64,000 bases of DNA from Ectothiorhodospiraceae bacterium (GCA_007134775.1 SLKC01000042.1:29451-93450), one strand, 5' to 3'. Positions 47,415-56,777 are shown, counted from the first letter of the stretch. The notes: generated by a model from the sequence alone, not told the origin. Made by a program: numbers and translations.

Positions 47415-48509
47415 ATGAAGCACACTTTCAAGAAGACGACGGTCGCTAGTGCGGCGGCGGTCGGGCTGATGGGTGTACCGAGTGTCGGCTTCGCGGATTC
47501 GCTCACGATCGTTTCGTGGGGTGGTGCGTACGAAGAGAGCCAGCGGCGCGCCTACTACGAGCCGTTCATGGAGATGACCGGTATCGACATCGTGCAGGAA
47601 TCCCGCTCGGCCGAAGGTCTGGCCGGTGTGCGCGCCCAGGTCGAGGCCGGCAACGTCACCTGGGACATTGTCGACATGCTCGAGCCCGACTCGATGCGCG
47701 GCTGTGATGACGGCGTGCTCGAGGTGATCGACCATGACGAGATCCTGAAGCCGGCCCCGGACGGCACACCGCCGACCGAGGACTTCGTCCTGCCGATGCG
47801 CGACTGCTACATCCCGCAGATCCTCTACTCCACCGCGCTTGCCTACAATTCCGAGGCGTTCGACGGCGAGGAGCCGAGCCGCGTCGAGCATGTCTGGGAA
47901 ATGGATGAGTTCCCGGGTCGGCGTTCGCTGCGGCGGGTGCCGGCCGGCAACCTCGAGTGGGCACTCGTCGCCGACGGCGTGCCGCGCGACGAGGTGTATG
48001 ACGTCCTGATGACGCGCGATGGTCCCGAGCGCGCCTTCGCCAAGCTCGACGAGATCAAGGACGATGTCCTGTGGTGGACCGAGGGCGCGCAGCCGCCGCA
48101 GCTGTTGGCGGACCGGGAGGTCGCGATCGCCTCCGGTTACAACGGCCGCTTCTTCAACGCCCAGGTCGTCGAGGACCAGCCCATCGAGATCATCTGGCAC
48201 GGCCAGGTCCTTGAGTCGGATGGCTGGGTCGTCCCCCAGGGCAAGCTGAGCGAGGATGTGCGTCAGTTCCTGCGCTTCGCCACCGATACCCAGCGGCTGG
48301 CGGACCAGGCGAAGTACATCGCCTACGGCCCCGCCCGGGCCTCCTCCGCGGCGATGGTCGGCGACCACGCCGACACGGGTGTCGACATGGCGCCGCACAT
48401 GCCGACGCATCCGGACCACATCGAGGTCGGCATCCTGCAGGACGCCGAGTTCTGGGCCGACATGGGCGACACGCTCGAAGAGCGCTTCAGTTCCTGGCTG
48501 GCCCGCTGA
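47415..48509 (+). CDS. Polyamine-type ABC transporter substrate-binding protein, paralogue 2
   Basis: 364 residues from ATG 47415 (GAGGGG upstream). The signal peptide ends near SVGFADS. It is clearly paralogous to the protein at 44828: LTIVSWGGAYEESQ, DSMRGCDDG, KPAPDGTPPTEDF, ERAFAKLDEIKDD, SGYNGRFFNAQ, YGPAR. The likely ligand-facing residues in these shared motifs differ somewhat (EYEESQW versus AYEESQR), so the ligands may differ. It is placed in the operon core between ATPase and permeases, and followed by two mRNA hairpins. Confidence 0.92.
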   Translation: MKHTFKKTTVASAAAVGLMGVPSVGFADSLTIVSWGGAYEESQRRAYYEPFMEMTGIDIVQESRSAEGLAGVRAQVEAGNVTWDIVDMLEPDSMRGCDDGVLEVIDHDEILKPAPDGTPPTEDFVLPMRDCYIPQILYSTALAYNSEAFDGEEPSRVEHVWEMDEFPGRRSLRRVPAGNLEWALVADGVPRDEVYDVLMTRDGPERAFAKLDEIKDDVLWWTEGAQPPQLLADREVAIASGYNGRFFNAQVVEDQPIEIIWHGQVLESDGWVVPQGKLSEDVRQFLRFATDTQRLADQAKYIAYGPARASSAAMVGDHADTGVDMAPHMPTHPDHIEVGILQDAEFWADMGDTLEERFSSWLAR

Positions 48510-48546
48510 TCGGGGCAGGCGCTTGAGTGACTGAAGCAAGCGGAAC

Positions 48547-48605
48547 GGTCCGGGGTGGCGTGGCCGCCCCGGACCGGATTCACCCGACCGGACCGGGATG
48601 AATCC
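48547..48605 (+). other. Two tandem hairpins between binding-protein and permease genes
   Basis: First stem GGTCCGGGG/CCCCGGACC (48547-48555 with 48567-48575); second GGATTCA/TGAATCC (48576-48582 with 48599-48605), directly abutting. No strict U-run follows. Such structures after a binding-protein gene commonly protect its mRNA 3' end and lower permease expression; that role is inferred. Confidence 0.55.
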
Positions 48606-48658
48606 TTGAAAAAGACCACGCCGACTGTCCGGAGACAGAGCTGAGAGGGGCCGAGCCG

Positions 48659-49939
48659 ATGGCGCAGAGCGATAACGCCAATCCCGAGGTGATGACGACA
48701 TCCGACGGCACGCCGCTCAAGGAGAGCCTGCGGCGATCCATGCGGCGCAACCGGATCAAGGCATTACTGCTGGTCGCGCCACTCGGTCTCTTCATTTTCT
48801 TTTCCTTCGTGATGCCGATCCTCACGATGATGTATCGCAGCATCACGAATCCCGAAATCATTGATCACTTGCCGCGCGCGACGGCCGAGCTGCGCGCCTG
48901 GACTCCCGCCGAGTCGGATCTGCCGCCCGAGTCGTTCTTCCGCGCCATATCGCTGGACATGCTCACGGCGGATGAGGAAGATCGCCACATCGGCCGCGCC
49001 GGCGGGCAGCTGAATTACGAAATCCCCGGCGCGCGGTCGATGTTGGGTCGCACGGGGCGCGCGGTCACCAGTCTCGACGAGCCGCCGGATAGCTGGAAGG
49101 ACTTCATCCTCGAGCAGCACCGGCTGTGGGAGGATCCGGCGACCTACCAGATCATGCAGCGCCAGATGAACCCGATCACGGCGCAGTACTATCTGAACGC
49201 GCTCGATTTTCGCTATGACGCCGAAGGCAACATCGAGCGCCAGCCAGAATTCCAGCGCATCTATGTGGAGCTTTATTGGCGGACGTTGTGGGTAAGCGCA
49301 CTGATTACCGGACTGACGATCCTGCTCGGCTTCCCGGTGGCCTATCTGCTGGCGAACCTGCCGATGCGGATCAGCAACCTGCTGATGATCCTGGTGCTGC
49401 TGCCCTTCTGGACCTCGCTGCTGGTGCGAACGTCATCCTGGATCGTGATCCTGCAGTCGCAGGGCGTACTCAACGATATCCTGGTGCTACTCGGCGTCGT
49501 CGCCGATGACAATCGACCTCGCATGATCTACAACATGATCGGCACGGTCGTGGGCATGACCCACATCCTGCTGCCGTTCATGATCCTGCCGCTCTACAGC
49601 GTGATGAAGGGCATACCACCGAGCTATGTGCGCGCCGCAAGATCGCTCGGCGCGAATCCGGTCGTTGCGTTCTTCCGCGTGTATCTGCCGCAGACCGTGG
49701 CTGGAATCGGGGCGGGTAGCATCCTCGTGTTCATCCTCTCGATCGGTTACTACATCACGCCGGCGCTCATCGGTGGTTCCAGCGGCCAGTTGATCAGTAA
49801 CTTCATCGCCTACCACATGCAGTCCTCGCTGAACTGGTCCCTCGCGGCCGCGCTGGGCGGGATACTGCTTGTCGCGGTTTTGATTCTGTACTACTTCTAC
49901 AACAAGCTTATCGGCGTCGATAAGATGAAGCTCGGCTGA
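48659..49939 (+). CDS. Polyamine-type ABC transporter permease 1 (PotB-like) with a large periplasmic insertion
   Basis: 426 residues, much longer than PotB (about 280). TM1 is at about residues 36-60. A polar segment of about 140 residues (about 62-204, with SWKDFILEQHRLWEDP) follows and is presumably periplasmic; five more membrane segments come from about 208. The EAA loop is recognisable (RAARSLGANPVVAFFRVYLPQT). Partner of the permease 16 bases downstream. Similar long forms occur in transporters for opine- or polyamine-like compounds. Confidence 0.9.
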   Translation: MAQSDNANPEVMTTSDGTPLKESLRRSMRRNRIKALLLVAPLGLFIFFSFVMPILTMMYRSITNPEIIDHLPRATAELRAWTPAESDLPPESFFRAISLDMLTADEEDRHIGRAGGQLNYEIPGARSMLGRTGRAVTSLDEPPDSWKDFILEQHRLWEDPATYQIMQRQMNPITAQYYLNALDFRYDAEGNIERQPEFQRIYVELYWRTLWVSALITGLTILLGFPVAYLLANLPMRISNLLMILVLLPFWTSLLVRTSSWIVILQSQGVLNDILVLLGVVADDNRPRMIYNMIGTVVGMTHILLPFMILPLYSVMKGIPPSYVRAARSLGANPVVAFFRVYLPQTVAGIGAGSILVFILSIGYYITPALIGGSSGQLISNFIAYHMQSSLNWSLAAALGGILLVAVLILYYFYNKLIGVDKMKLG

Positions 49940-49955
49940 TAGGGGAATACCAGAG

Positions 49956-50807
49956 ATGGCACTTCCGGCATACGCGGGCAAACTTGAAACGGCTTGGTAT
50001 TACGGCTTCCGCTTCTATTGCGGGCTGGTGTTCTTCTTCCTGATCACGCCGATTCTGGTGATCATCCCGCTGTCGTTCAACGCACAGCCCTACTTCAGTT
50101 TCACGACCGAAATGCTCACCCTGCAGCCGGAGGGCTGGTCGTTGCGCTGGTATGAAGACTTCCTTACCAGCGAGCGCTGGATGCAGGGGATACGCAACAG
50201 CTTCATCATCGCGATCGCGGCGTCGTTCTTGGCGACATCGTTGGGTACGCTCGCCGCACTCGGACTCTCGCGCGCCTACATGCCCTTCCGCAACGCCTTC
50301 ATGGCGATGCTGATCTCACCGATGATCGTCCCGCTGATCATCTCCGCCGCCGGCATGTACTTCTTCTACTCGGATGTGGGTCTCGCACAGACCTTCCCCG
50401 GCGTGATCCTCGCCCACACCGCACTGGGCACGCCCTTCGTGATCATCGTGGTCACGGCCACCCTGATGGGGTTTGATCAGTCCCTGGTGCGGGCCGCAGC
50501 GATCTCGGGAGCCAATCCGAAGACGACCTTTTTCAAGGTGACCATGCCGCTCATCGCCCCCGGCATGATTTCGGGCGCCCTGTTCGCATTCATTACCTCA
50601 CTCGACGAGATCGTGATCGTGAATTTCATCGCCGGCGCGGGTCAGCGGACGGTGCCGATGCGCATGTTCGCCGGTATCCGTGAGGAGATCAGCCCAACGA
50701 TCCTCGCGGTGGCGACCATACTCGTGACGATTTCCGTCATCCTGTTGACGACACTGGAGATGATTCGGCGGCGAAACGAGCGCATCCGCGGGATCGTACC
50801 GCAGTAG
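49956..50807 (+). CDS. Polyamine-type ABC transporter permease 2 (PotC-like)
   Basis: 283 residues, six membrane segments, normal PotC/PotI length. EAA motif region RAAAISGANPKTTFFKVTMPLIAPGM. N-terminal YYGFRFYCGLVFFFLITPILVIIPLSF is typical. Completes a one-ATPase, two-permease, two-binding-protein importer. Confidence 0.93.
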   Translation: MALPAYAGKLETAWYYGFRFYCGLVFFFLITPILVIIPLSFNAQPYFSFTTEMLTLQPEGWSLRWYEDFLTSERWMQGIRNSFIIAIAASFLATSLGTLAALGLSRAYMPFRNAFMAMLISPMIVPLIISAAGMYFFYSDVGLAQTFPGVILAHTALGTPFVIIVVTATLMGFDQSLVRAAAISGANPKTTFFKVTMPLIAPGMISGALFAFITSLDEIVIVNFIAGAGQRTVPMRMFAGIREEISPTILAVATILVTISVILLTTLEMIRRRNERIRGIVPQ

Positions 50808-50898
50808 GCGAGGCAACATCGGTGCGCTGTTCGTGCTCACGTCCCTGCCGTGAAGGCTCGTACCGATTGGCGGGGACCGACAAGATTGGGAAAGATAC

Positions 50899-51348
50899 AT
50901 GAAGCTTTTCAATGGGATCCTTGTCGCGGTGGATGGATCGGAGGCGAGCCAACGCGCGCTGGAAACCGGCGCGAGCATGGCGGCTGCACACGACGAGCCG
51001 CTGCACCTGCTCTACGTGATCCGCGACATGCAGTTCCCGGAAGGGCTTTCGCGCATGGCAGAGGTGGAGCGGCTGGTCGGTAGCCGTGCCGACGTACTCG
51101 GATTCGTCGCCAACAAGCTGCTGAAGCAGGCGCGCCGGGATGCCCGCGATCTGGGTGCGAAGCAGGTGGAGACCGTCTCGCGCGAGGGCGATCCGGCGAC
51201 CCAGATCGTCGCCCTGGCCAAGGAGAAGGAACTTGGCTTGATCGTCCTGGGCACGCGCGGCTTGGGCACGGTGAGCGGAGCCCTTCTGGGTAGTGTCTCA
51301 CGCAAGGTCTCCAATATCGCTGAACAGCACGTCCTGATCGTCCGCTGA
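50899..51348 (+). CDS. Universal stress protein, UspA family
   Basis: 149 residues, single Usp domain. ATP-binding signature GTRGLGTVSGALLGSVS (G-2x-G-9x-G-S) near the C-terminus and LVAVDGSEASQRALE at the N-terminus. Usp genes are often attached to TRAP or ABC importer operons, possibly as energy-state regulators. It lies 91 bases after the permease and 54 before the SDR gene on the same strand. Confidence 0.93.
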   Translation: MKLFNGILVAVDGSEASQRALETGASMAAAHDEPLHLLYVIRDMQFPEGLSRMAEVERLVGSRADVLGFVANKLLKQARRDARDLGAKQVETVSREGDPATQIVALAKEKELGLIVLGTRGLGTVSGALLGSVSRKVSNIAEQHVLIVR

Positions 51349-51402
51349 GCGCTGGCGCACGGTGTGGAACGAGGCGACTACCGCTGCACAACGGAGGATG
51401 AT

Positions 51403-52203
51403 ATGACGGCAGATCTGTCCAATCGGGTTGCGATCGTCACCGGTGCGGCACAGGGGATCGGCCGTGGATGTGCCGAGCGCCTGGCCCGTGATGGTGCGCG
51501 TGTGCTGCTGGTCGATATCGATGAGGAGCGCGTACAGGCCGCGGCGCACGAGATCGGTGCCGGCCTCGACGCGCCGGACCGGCTCGCTGCCCGTTCGTGC
51601 GATGTGGCTGATGGTCAGCAGATTCGCGCGGCCGTTCAGCAGTGCGTCGATGAGTGGGGCGGGCTGGACATCTGCGTGGCCAATGCGGCCGTGGTCCACG
51701 GCGCGGATTTCCTGGAGATCGAGGAGTCCGATTTCGACCGCGTGCTCGCGATCAACCTGCGTGGGGTCTTCCTCACCGGTCAGGCCGCCGCGCGCGCGAT
51801 GGTCGACACGGGCCGTGGTGGTGCGATCGTGAACATGTCGTCGGTCAATGCCCAGGTCGCTATCCCCAATCAGGTTCCCTACTGTGTCGCGAAGGGTGGT
51901 ATCCAGCAGCTCACCAAGGTCATGGCCTTGTCGCTCGCCGAGCACGGCATCCGCGTCAATGCGGTCGGTCCCGGTTCGATCGGTACGGACATGCTGCAGA
52001 CGGTGATCGCGAGCGACCCCGCCGCGCGCCAGAAGGTCCTCTCGCGTACGCCGATGGGACGTCTGGGCGAGGTCGAGGAAGTGGCCGCAGTAACGGCCTT
52101 TCTCGCCTCCGACAACGCTTCCTATGTAACGGGGCAGACGCTGTTTGCCGACGGCGGACGCCTGGCCCTCAACTACACGGTACCCGTTCCCGACGCGGAC
52201 TGA
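51403..52203 (+). CDS. Short-chain dehydrogenase/reductase (SDR)
   Basis: 266 residues from ATG 51403, supported by GGAGGA. Classical SDR: TGAAQGIGRG cofactor motif, NAA (VANAAVV), catalytic Ser in NMSSVNAQ, YCVAK and PGSIGTDM. An acidic residue (VDID) after beta2 favours NAD(H). The substrate is unknown; as the last gene of the ABC cluster it may oxidise a hydroxyl group of the imported compound. Confidence 0.92.
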   Translation: MTADLSNRVAIVTGAAQGIGRGCAERLARDGARVLLVDIDEERVQAAAHEIGAGLDAPDRLAARSCDVADGQQIRAAVQQCVDEWGGLDICVANAAVVHGADFLEIEESDFDRVLAINLRGVFLTGQAAARAMVDTGRGGAIVNMSSVNAQVAIPNQVPYCVAKGGIQQLTKVMALSLAEHGIRVNAVGPGSIGTDMLQTVIASDPAARQKVLSRTPMGRLGEVEEVAAVTAFLASDNASYVTGQTLFADGGRLALNYTVPVPDAD

Positions 52204-52218
52204 TCCCGGCAACGATGC

Positions 52219-52243
52219 CGCCCCTGGAGCCGCTCCCGGGGCG
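52219..52243. terminator. Hairpin between convergent SDR and EamA genes
   Basis: CGCCCC-T-GGAG, short loop, CTCC-C-GGGGCG gives a long stem with one internal mismatch, 16 bases after the SDR stop. It lacks a U-run on either strand, so it may be a bidirectional end structure rather than a strong terminator. Confidence 0.4.
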
Positions 52244-52284
52244 TCTGACCAGCCGTGTCGGCTGACGACCCGTGGAGTGAGCCG

Positions 52285-53187
52285 TCACGCCCTCGGGGCG
52301 GCGCGGTTGACCAGCAGGATGCCTACCATGATGACCACCATGCCGATGAACGCGAGTGGCCCGAGGGTCTCGCCGAACAGCAGCCAGGCGTAGCCGGCGG
52401 CTGTCGGCGGTACCAGGAAGAAGAGGCTGGCTACTTTCGACGCGGCGCCGCGGCGCAGCAGCACGTAGAGCAGGGTGACGGCGCCGAGCGAGAGCACGAG
52501 CGAGAGCCACCCCAGCGCGAACAGGAATTCCGGTGTCCACTCGACGGTCTCGCTCTCGAGCGCGAGGGCGAGTGCCCCCAGTGCCACCGCTGTGGCGACA
52601 TACTGGATGGCCGTGCCGGTACGTAGGTCGAGCTGGGGGCAATAGCGTTTCTGGTAGAGCGTGCCCGCGGTGATCGCGAGCAGCGCGAGGAAGCCGAAGC
52701 CGAGCACGGCGAGGCTGTCGCCGTCGGGCAGGGTGAGGCGTTCGCTGACGACCAGCGTGAGTCCGGCGAAGCCGAGCAGAAAACCGAGCCATTGCAGTGG
52801 TCGTACCCGTTCACCGAGAAACGGGCCGACTACGATGGCGGTGAGAACGGGCTGGGCCCCGACGATGAGCGCCATGACGCCGGCGGGAACCCCGCGGTCG
52901 ATACCGATGAACACCCCGCTGAGATAGACCCCGTGGAGCAGCAGCCCCGCGACCGCGATATGGACGACATCGCGCCGACGATCGGGCCAGGGCGCGCCGA
53001 GTGCCACGGCGAGGCCGCTGAAGAGCAGGGCCACGATGACGAAGCGGATGGCGAGGAAGTCGATCGGATCCGCATAGGGTAGGCCAAACTTCGCGCCAAC
53101 GAAGCCGGTCCCCCACAGCGCGACGAAGCCCAGCCCGAGAAGCGTATCGGGCCGGACTTCCGTCGTCGTCGAGGCTGCGCGGCTGAT
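52285..53187 (-). CDS. EamA/DMT-family permease, no canonical start codon
   Basis: Up to about 300 residues, ten membrane segments of the drug/metabolite exporter family. TM1 with the family signature (GFVALWGTGFVGAKFGLPYADP) is present in frame, but between the upstream bauC-type stop (TAG, complement of 53200-53202) and the first GTG at 53034 there is no ATG, GTG or TTG. An ATC at 53187 lies seven bases after GAGG and would give a natural N-terminus. The permease frame is the same as the dehydrogenase frame. Start at 53187 is provisional; starting at 53034 would delete TM1. May export or import a catabolite of the island. Confidence 0.7.
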   Translation of the reverse strand: MSRAASTTTEVRPDTLLGLGFVALWGTGFVGAKFGLPYADPIDFLAIRFVIVALLFSGLAVALGAPWPDRRRDVVHIAVAGLLLHGVYLSGVFIGIDRGVPAGVMALIVGAQPVLTAIVVGPFLGERVRPLQWLGFLLGFAGLTLVVSERLTLPDGDSLAVLGFGFLALLAITAGTLYQKRYCPQLDLRTGTAIQYVATAVALGALALALESETVEWTPEFLFALGWLSLVLSLGAVTLLYVLLRRGAASKVASLFFLVPPTAAGYAWLLFGETLGPLAFIGMVVIMVGILLVNRAAPRA

Positions 53188-53199
53188 GGCGCTGCCTCG

Positions 53200-54699
53200 C
53201 TACTTCATCGTCGGCATGACGAATTCCGCCGGCAGGGGCTGGGACTGCGGCCAGCGCGAGGTGACGGTCTTCATCCGTGTATAGAAGCGCACGCCTTCCG
53301 GTCCGTGCATGTGGAGTGGGCCGAACAGCGATCGCTTCCAGCCGCCGAAGCTGTGGAACGCCATGGGCACCGGGATCGGCACATTGATCCCGACCATGCC
53401 GCACTGCGCATAGGAGGAAAAGGCGCGGGCGGTGCCGCCGTCGTTGGTGAAGATCGCCGTGCCGTTGCCGAATTCGTGCTGATTCACGAGACGCAGTCCG
53501 CGTTCGAAATCGGGGACACGGACCACGACCAGCACTGGGCCGAAGATCTCTTCCTGATAGATACGCATCTCCGGGGTGACGTGGTCGAAAAGACAGCCGC
53601 CGAGATAGAACCCGTCCTCGTAGCCCTCGATGACGAGGTCGCGGCCATCAACGACGAGTTCCGCGCCCTCCTCGACCCCGAGATCGACATATCCCTTAAC
53701 CCGTTCGCGATGCTCTGCGGTAACCAGCGGGCCCATTTCCACACCTTCGCGGCTTCCCGGTCCGACCTGCAGGGCCCGGATCTTGGGTGCGAGCTCCGCG
53801 ACGAGCCGGTCGGCCGTGTCATCACCGACGGCGACGGCGACCGAGATGGCCATGCAGCGCTCGCCTGCGGATCCGTAGGCGGAGCCGAGGAGCGCATCGG
53901 CCGCCTGCCCGGTATCGGCATCGGGCATGACCAGCATGTGATTCTTGGCGCCGCCGAGCGGTTGCACGCGCTTGCCGTGCTCGGAACCGACGCGATAGAT
54001 GTGCTCGGCGATCGGCGTCGAGCCGACGAAGCTCACGGCGCCAACGCGCTCGTCCGTCAGCAGCGTGTCCACGGCCTCGCGGTCGCCATTGACCACATTG
54101 AACACGCCGTCGGGCAGGCCCGCCTCCTGGAGCAGTTCGGCGAGCCGCAGCGGGCAGGAGGGATCCTTCTCCGAGGGCTTCAGCACGAAGGTGTTGCCGC
54201 AGGCCAGGGCGATGGGGAACATCCACATCGGCACCATGGCGGGGAAATTGAAGGGTGTGATGCCGGCGCAGACACCGACCGGCTGCTGCACCGACCAGGA
54301 GTCGACGTTCGTACCCACATTCTCCGAGTATTCCCCCTTGAGCAGGTGCGGAATACCGCAGGCGAACTCGACGACCTCAAGTCCGCGCGTGACCTCGCCG
54401 CGGGCATCGCCGAGTACCTTGCCGTGCTCGGCCGACACGAGCCCGGCGAGCTCGTCGAAATGCTGCTCGATCAGGTACTTGAACTGGAACAGCACCCGTG
54501 CCCGCGCCAGCGGCGTACGCGCCGCCCACTGCGGGAGCGCCTCGCGCGCCGCGGCGATCGCCTGGCGCGTCTCGTCGGTGCTGGCATAGGGGAGATCCCC
54601 GGTCACATGGCCCGTAGCGGGGTTGTAGACGGGGCCGCTGCGGCCGCTGGTGCCGCCGACCCGGGCCCCGTTGATCCAGTGGTGGAGTGTTTCGGTCAT
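53200..54699 (-). CDS. mmsA: CoA-acylating (methyl)malonate-semialdehyde dehydrogenase, MmsA/BauC type
   Basis: 499 residues from ATG 54699 (GGGAGAG upstream). Oxidises malonate semialdehyde or methylmalonate semialdehyde to acetyl-CoA or propionyl-CoA with NAD and CoA. MmsA features: [49 protein letters not shown], catalytic Cys in AGERCMAIS, and [10 protein letters not shown]. It is 47 bases downstream of a BauA-type aminotransferase, as in the Pseudomonas beta-alanine (bau) genes, so a BauC role is likely. Confidence 0.94.
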   Translation of the reverse strand: MTETLHHWINGARVGGTSGRSGPVYNPATGHVTGDLPYASTDETRQAIAAAREALPQWAARTPLARARVLFQFKYLIEQHFDELAGLVSAEHGKVLGDARGEVTRGLEVVEFACGIPHLLKGEYSENVGTNVDSWSVQQPVGVCAGITPFNFPAMVPMWMFPIALACGNTFVLKPSEKDPSCPLRLAELLQEAGLPDGVFNVVNGDREAVDTLLTDERVGAVSFVGSTPIAEHIYRVGSEHGKRVQPLGGAKNHMLVMPDADTGQAADALLGSAYGSAGERCMAISVAVAVGDDTADRLVAELAPKIRALQVGPGSREGVEMGPLVTAEHRERVKGYVDLGVEEGAELVVDGRDLVIEGYEDGFYLGGCLFDHVTPEMRIYQEEIFGPVLVVVRVPDFERGLRLVNQHEFGNGTAIFTNDGGTARAFSSYAQCGMVGINVPIPVPMAFHSFGGWKRSLFGPLHMHGPEGVRFYTRMKTVTSRWPQSQPLPAEFVMPTMK

Positions 54700-54746
54700 T
54701 GCGCTCTCCCGGGCAGCGCCCGTGTGGTTGGCTGGGTGATTCCGCA

Positions 54747-56099
54747 TCAATGCGCTTGTGCGACGGCCTTGAGGCCATCGTGCAGCGTTTCGATCAATCG
54801 GTCGATCTCGGCCCGCTCAATGATGAGCGGCGGTGACAGCGCGATGATGTCCGCGGTAACGCGGATGAGCGCGCCATGGTCGAAGCAGTGACGGAAGGCG
54901 GCGAATCCGCGTTCACCTACGGCATCCGGTTTCGATGCCAGATGGACGGCACCGATCAAACCGAAGTTGCGTACATCGATGACGTTCGGGGCGTCGGCGA
55001 GCGAGTGCAGCGCGTCCTCCCAGTAGGGCGCCAGCTCACGCACGCGCGTAAACAATCCTTCGCGTTCATAGATGTCGAGCGCCGCCATGCCGGCGGCGCA
55101 GGCAGCGGGGTTGCCGGAATAGGTATAGCCGTGGAACAGCTCGATGGCGTGGCCGCGCGGTGCCCCCGTGTCCATGAAGGCCTCATAGATGGTGCCCGTC
55201 ACGCCCACGGCGCCCATCGGGATCACCCCATTGGTCAAGCCCTTGGCCATGCAGATCAGGTCCGGCGTGACATCGAAGCGCTGGCTGGCGAAGGCCTCGC
55301 CGAGCCGTCCGAAGCCGGTGATGACCTCGTCGAAGATGAGCAGGATGTCGTGGCGATCGCAGATCTCGCGCACACGCCGAAGATAGCCGCGTGATGGCAT
55401 GAAGACGCCGCCGGAGCCCGCGATCGGCTCGACAATGACGGCGGCGATGGTCTCGGCGCCGTGGAGCTGCACGAGCTGTTCGATGTCGTCGGCGTGCTCG
55501 TCGCCATACTCGGGCAACCCGCGGGTGAAGGCGTTGCGCTCGAGATCGAAGGTGTTGCGGATGTGATCGGTGCCGGGCACCAGCGGGCCGAACGCGCGGC
55601 GGTTGTTCACGATCCCGCCGACGGATACGCCGCCGAAGTTGGTCCCGTGGTAGGCTTTCTCGCGGCCGATGAGGCGCCAGCGTTCACCCGCGCCGCGACG
55701 CTTCTGGTATGCGCGCGCGATCTTGAGCGCCGTCTCGGCGGCCTCGGAGCCGGAATTGGTGAAGAAGACATGGTCGATCCCGGCGGGCAGATGGCCGGCG
55801 AGGCGGTCGGCGAACTTGAAGGCCAGCGGATGGCCGAGCTGGAAGGTCGGGGCATAATCGAGTCGCGCGAGCTGATCGCCCACAGCGGTGCTGATCTCCC
55901 GGCGGCCGTGTCCGGCGTTGACGCACCAGAGTCCGGCGGTGCCGTCGAGGAGCGAGTCGCCACCGCTCGTGGTGTAGTACATGCCGGCGGCTTCCGCGAT
56001 CAGGCGCGGTTCCTGCTTGAAATAGCGGTTGGCCGAGAACGGCATCCAGAACGCGGCCAGGTCGCCTGCCTCGGTCTGCTCAGGGGAGTTGGGAACCAT
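54747..56099 (-). CDS. bauA: Beta-alanine/omega-amino acid:pyruvate aminotransferase, BauA type
   Basis: 450 residues from ATG 56099 with GGAGG upstream. Class III PLP aminotransferase following Pseudomonas BauA closely: [62 protein letters not shown] and PLP lysine in [16 protein letters not shown], then [10 protein letters not shown]. It converts beta-alanine (or a related omega-amino compound) plus pyruvate to a semialdehyde plus alanine. Divergent from the PuuR-like regulator across 101 bases holding an AT-rich dyad. Taurine or 4-aminobutyrate as alternative substrates cannot be excluded. Confidence 0.9.
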   Translation of the reverse strand: MVPNSPEQTEAGDLAAFWMPFSANRYFKQEPRLIAEAAGMYYTTSGGDSLLDGTAGLWCVNAGHGRREISTAVGDQLARLDYAPTFQLGHPLAFKFADRLAGHLPAGIDHVFFTNSGSEAAETALKIARAYQKRRGAGERWRLIGREKAYHGTNFGGVSVGGIVNNRRAFGPLVPGTDHIRNTFDLERNAFTRGLPEYGDEHADDIEQLVQLHGAETIAAVIVEPIAGSGGVFMPSRGYLRRVREICDRHDILLIFDEVITGFGRLGEAFASQRFDVTPDLICMAKGLTNGVIPMGAVGVTGTIYEAFMDTGAPRGHAIELFHGYTYSGNPAACAAGMAALDIYEREGLFTRVRELAPYWEDALHSLADAPNVIDVRNFGLIGAVHLASKPDAVGERGFAAFRHCFDHGALIRVTADIIALSPPLIIERAEIDRLIETLHDGLKAVAQAH

Positions 56100-56138
56100 G
56101 TCTGCCTCCGGAGAATTTCCGGTGCGCAGCATAGCACG

Positions 56139-56153
56139 GTTAAAATAATTAAC
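56139..56153. promoter_or_regulatory. AT-rich dyad, candidate PuuR-type operator
   Basis: GTTAA-AATAA-TTAAC in the bauA/puuR divergent gap. Extended one base, TTAAAATAATTAACA matches the E. coli PuuR site AAAATATAATGAACA at 11 of 15 positions by eye. It would control both bauA-mmsA and the regulator itself. Inference. Confidence 0.5.
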
Positions 56154-56200
56154 AAGTATCCGGTATGATGTAGCCGGGTGTGGCGGCAAGGGATGGATCG

Positions 56201-56776
56201 ATGGTGGACTCCGAGATCGCAGACGAAGCAACCACGGGCATTGGCGCACGCCTGCGCGCCCTGCGCAAGATCCACGGGCTCTCGCAGCGCGAGCTGGCGC
56301 GGCGCGCCGGGGTGACGCATGCGACGATCTCACTGATCGAGGCGGAGCGTGTCAGCCCTTCCGTGAGTTCACTGAAGAAAGTGCTGGATGGCGTGCCCAT
56401 CTCGCTGGCCGAATTCTTCACGGTTGACACGGACACGAGTCCGCAGATCTTCTATCGTGCCGACGAGCTGCCCGACATGGGCAGTGGCGATATCGCCTTC
56501 CGTCTCGTGGGCGCCGAGCGCGCGGAGCGGGCGATGAATGTGCTCCACGAGCGTTATGCGCCGGGCGCGGACACGGGGGCGGAGATGCTGGTCCACAATG
56601 GCGAGGAGGCCGGCGTGGTGGTCAGCGGCGAGATCGAGCTGACGGTGGCCGGCGAGACGCAGCTCCTGCGGCGCGGTGACGCCTATTATTTCCCCAGCCG
56701 TCTGCCCCACCGCTTCCGGAATCCGGGCGCGGAGCCGTGCGAAATCATCAGTGCCAACACCCCGCCCTCGCTGTGA
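56201..56776 (+). CDS. puuR: PuuR-like XRE-cupin transcriptional regulator
   Basis: 191 residues from ATG 56201 (an earlier GTG at 56180 is possible). The N-terminal XRE helix-turn-helix (RLRALRKIHGLSQRELARRAGVTHATISLIE) and C-terminal cupin (about 110-185) match E. coli PuuR through to the end (EIISANTPPSL versus RIISAHTPTTF). PuuR represses putrescine catabolism and is released by putrescine. Here it stands divergent from bauA-mmsA and upstream of an FAD oxidoreductase, so a polyamine or beta-alanine effector is plausible. Confidence 0.88.
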   Translation: MVDSEIADEATTGIGARLRALRKIHGLSQRELARRAGVTHATISLIEAERVSPSVSSLKKVLDGVPISLAEFFTVDTDTSPQIFYRADELPDMGSGDIAFRLVGAERAERAMNVLHERYAPGADTGAEMLVHNGEEAGVVVSGEIELTVAGETQLLRRGDAYYFPSRLPHRFRNPGAEPCEIISANTPPSL

Positions 56777-56777
56777 C

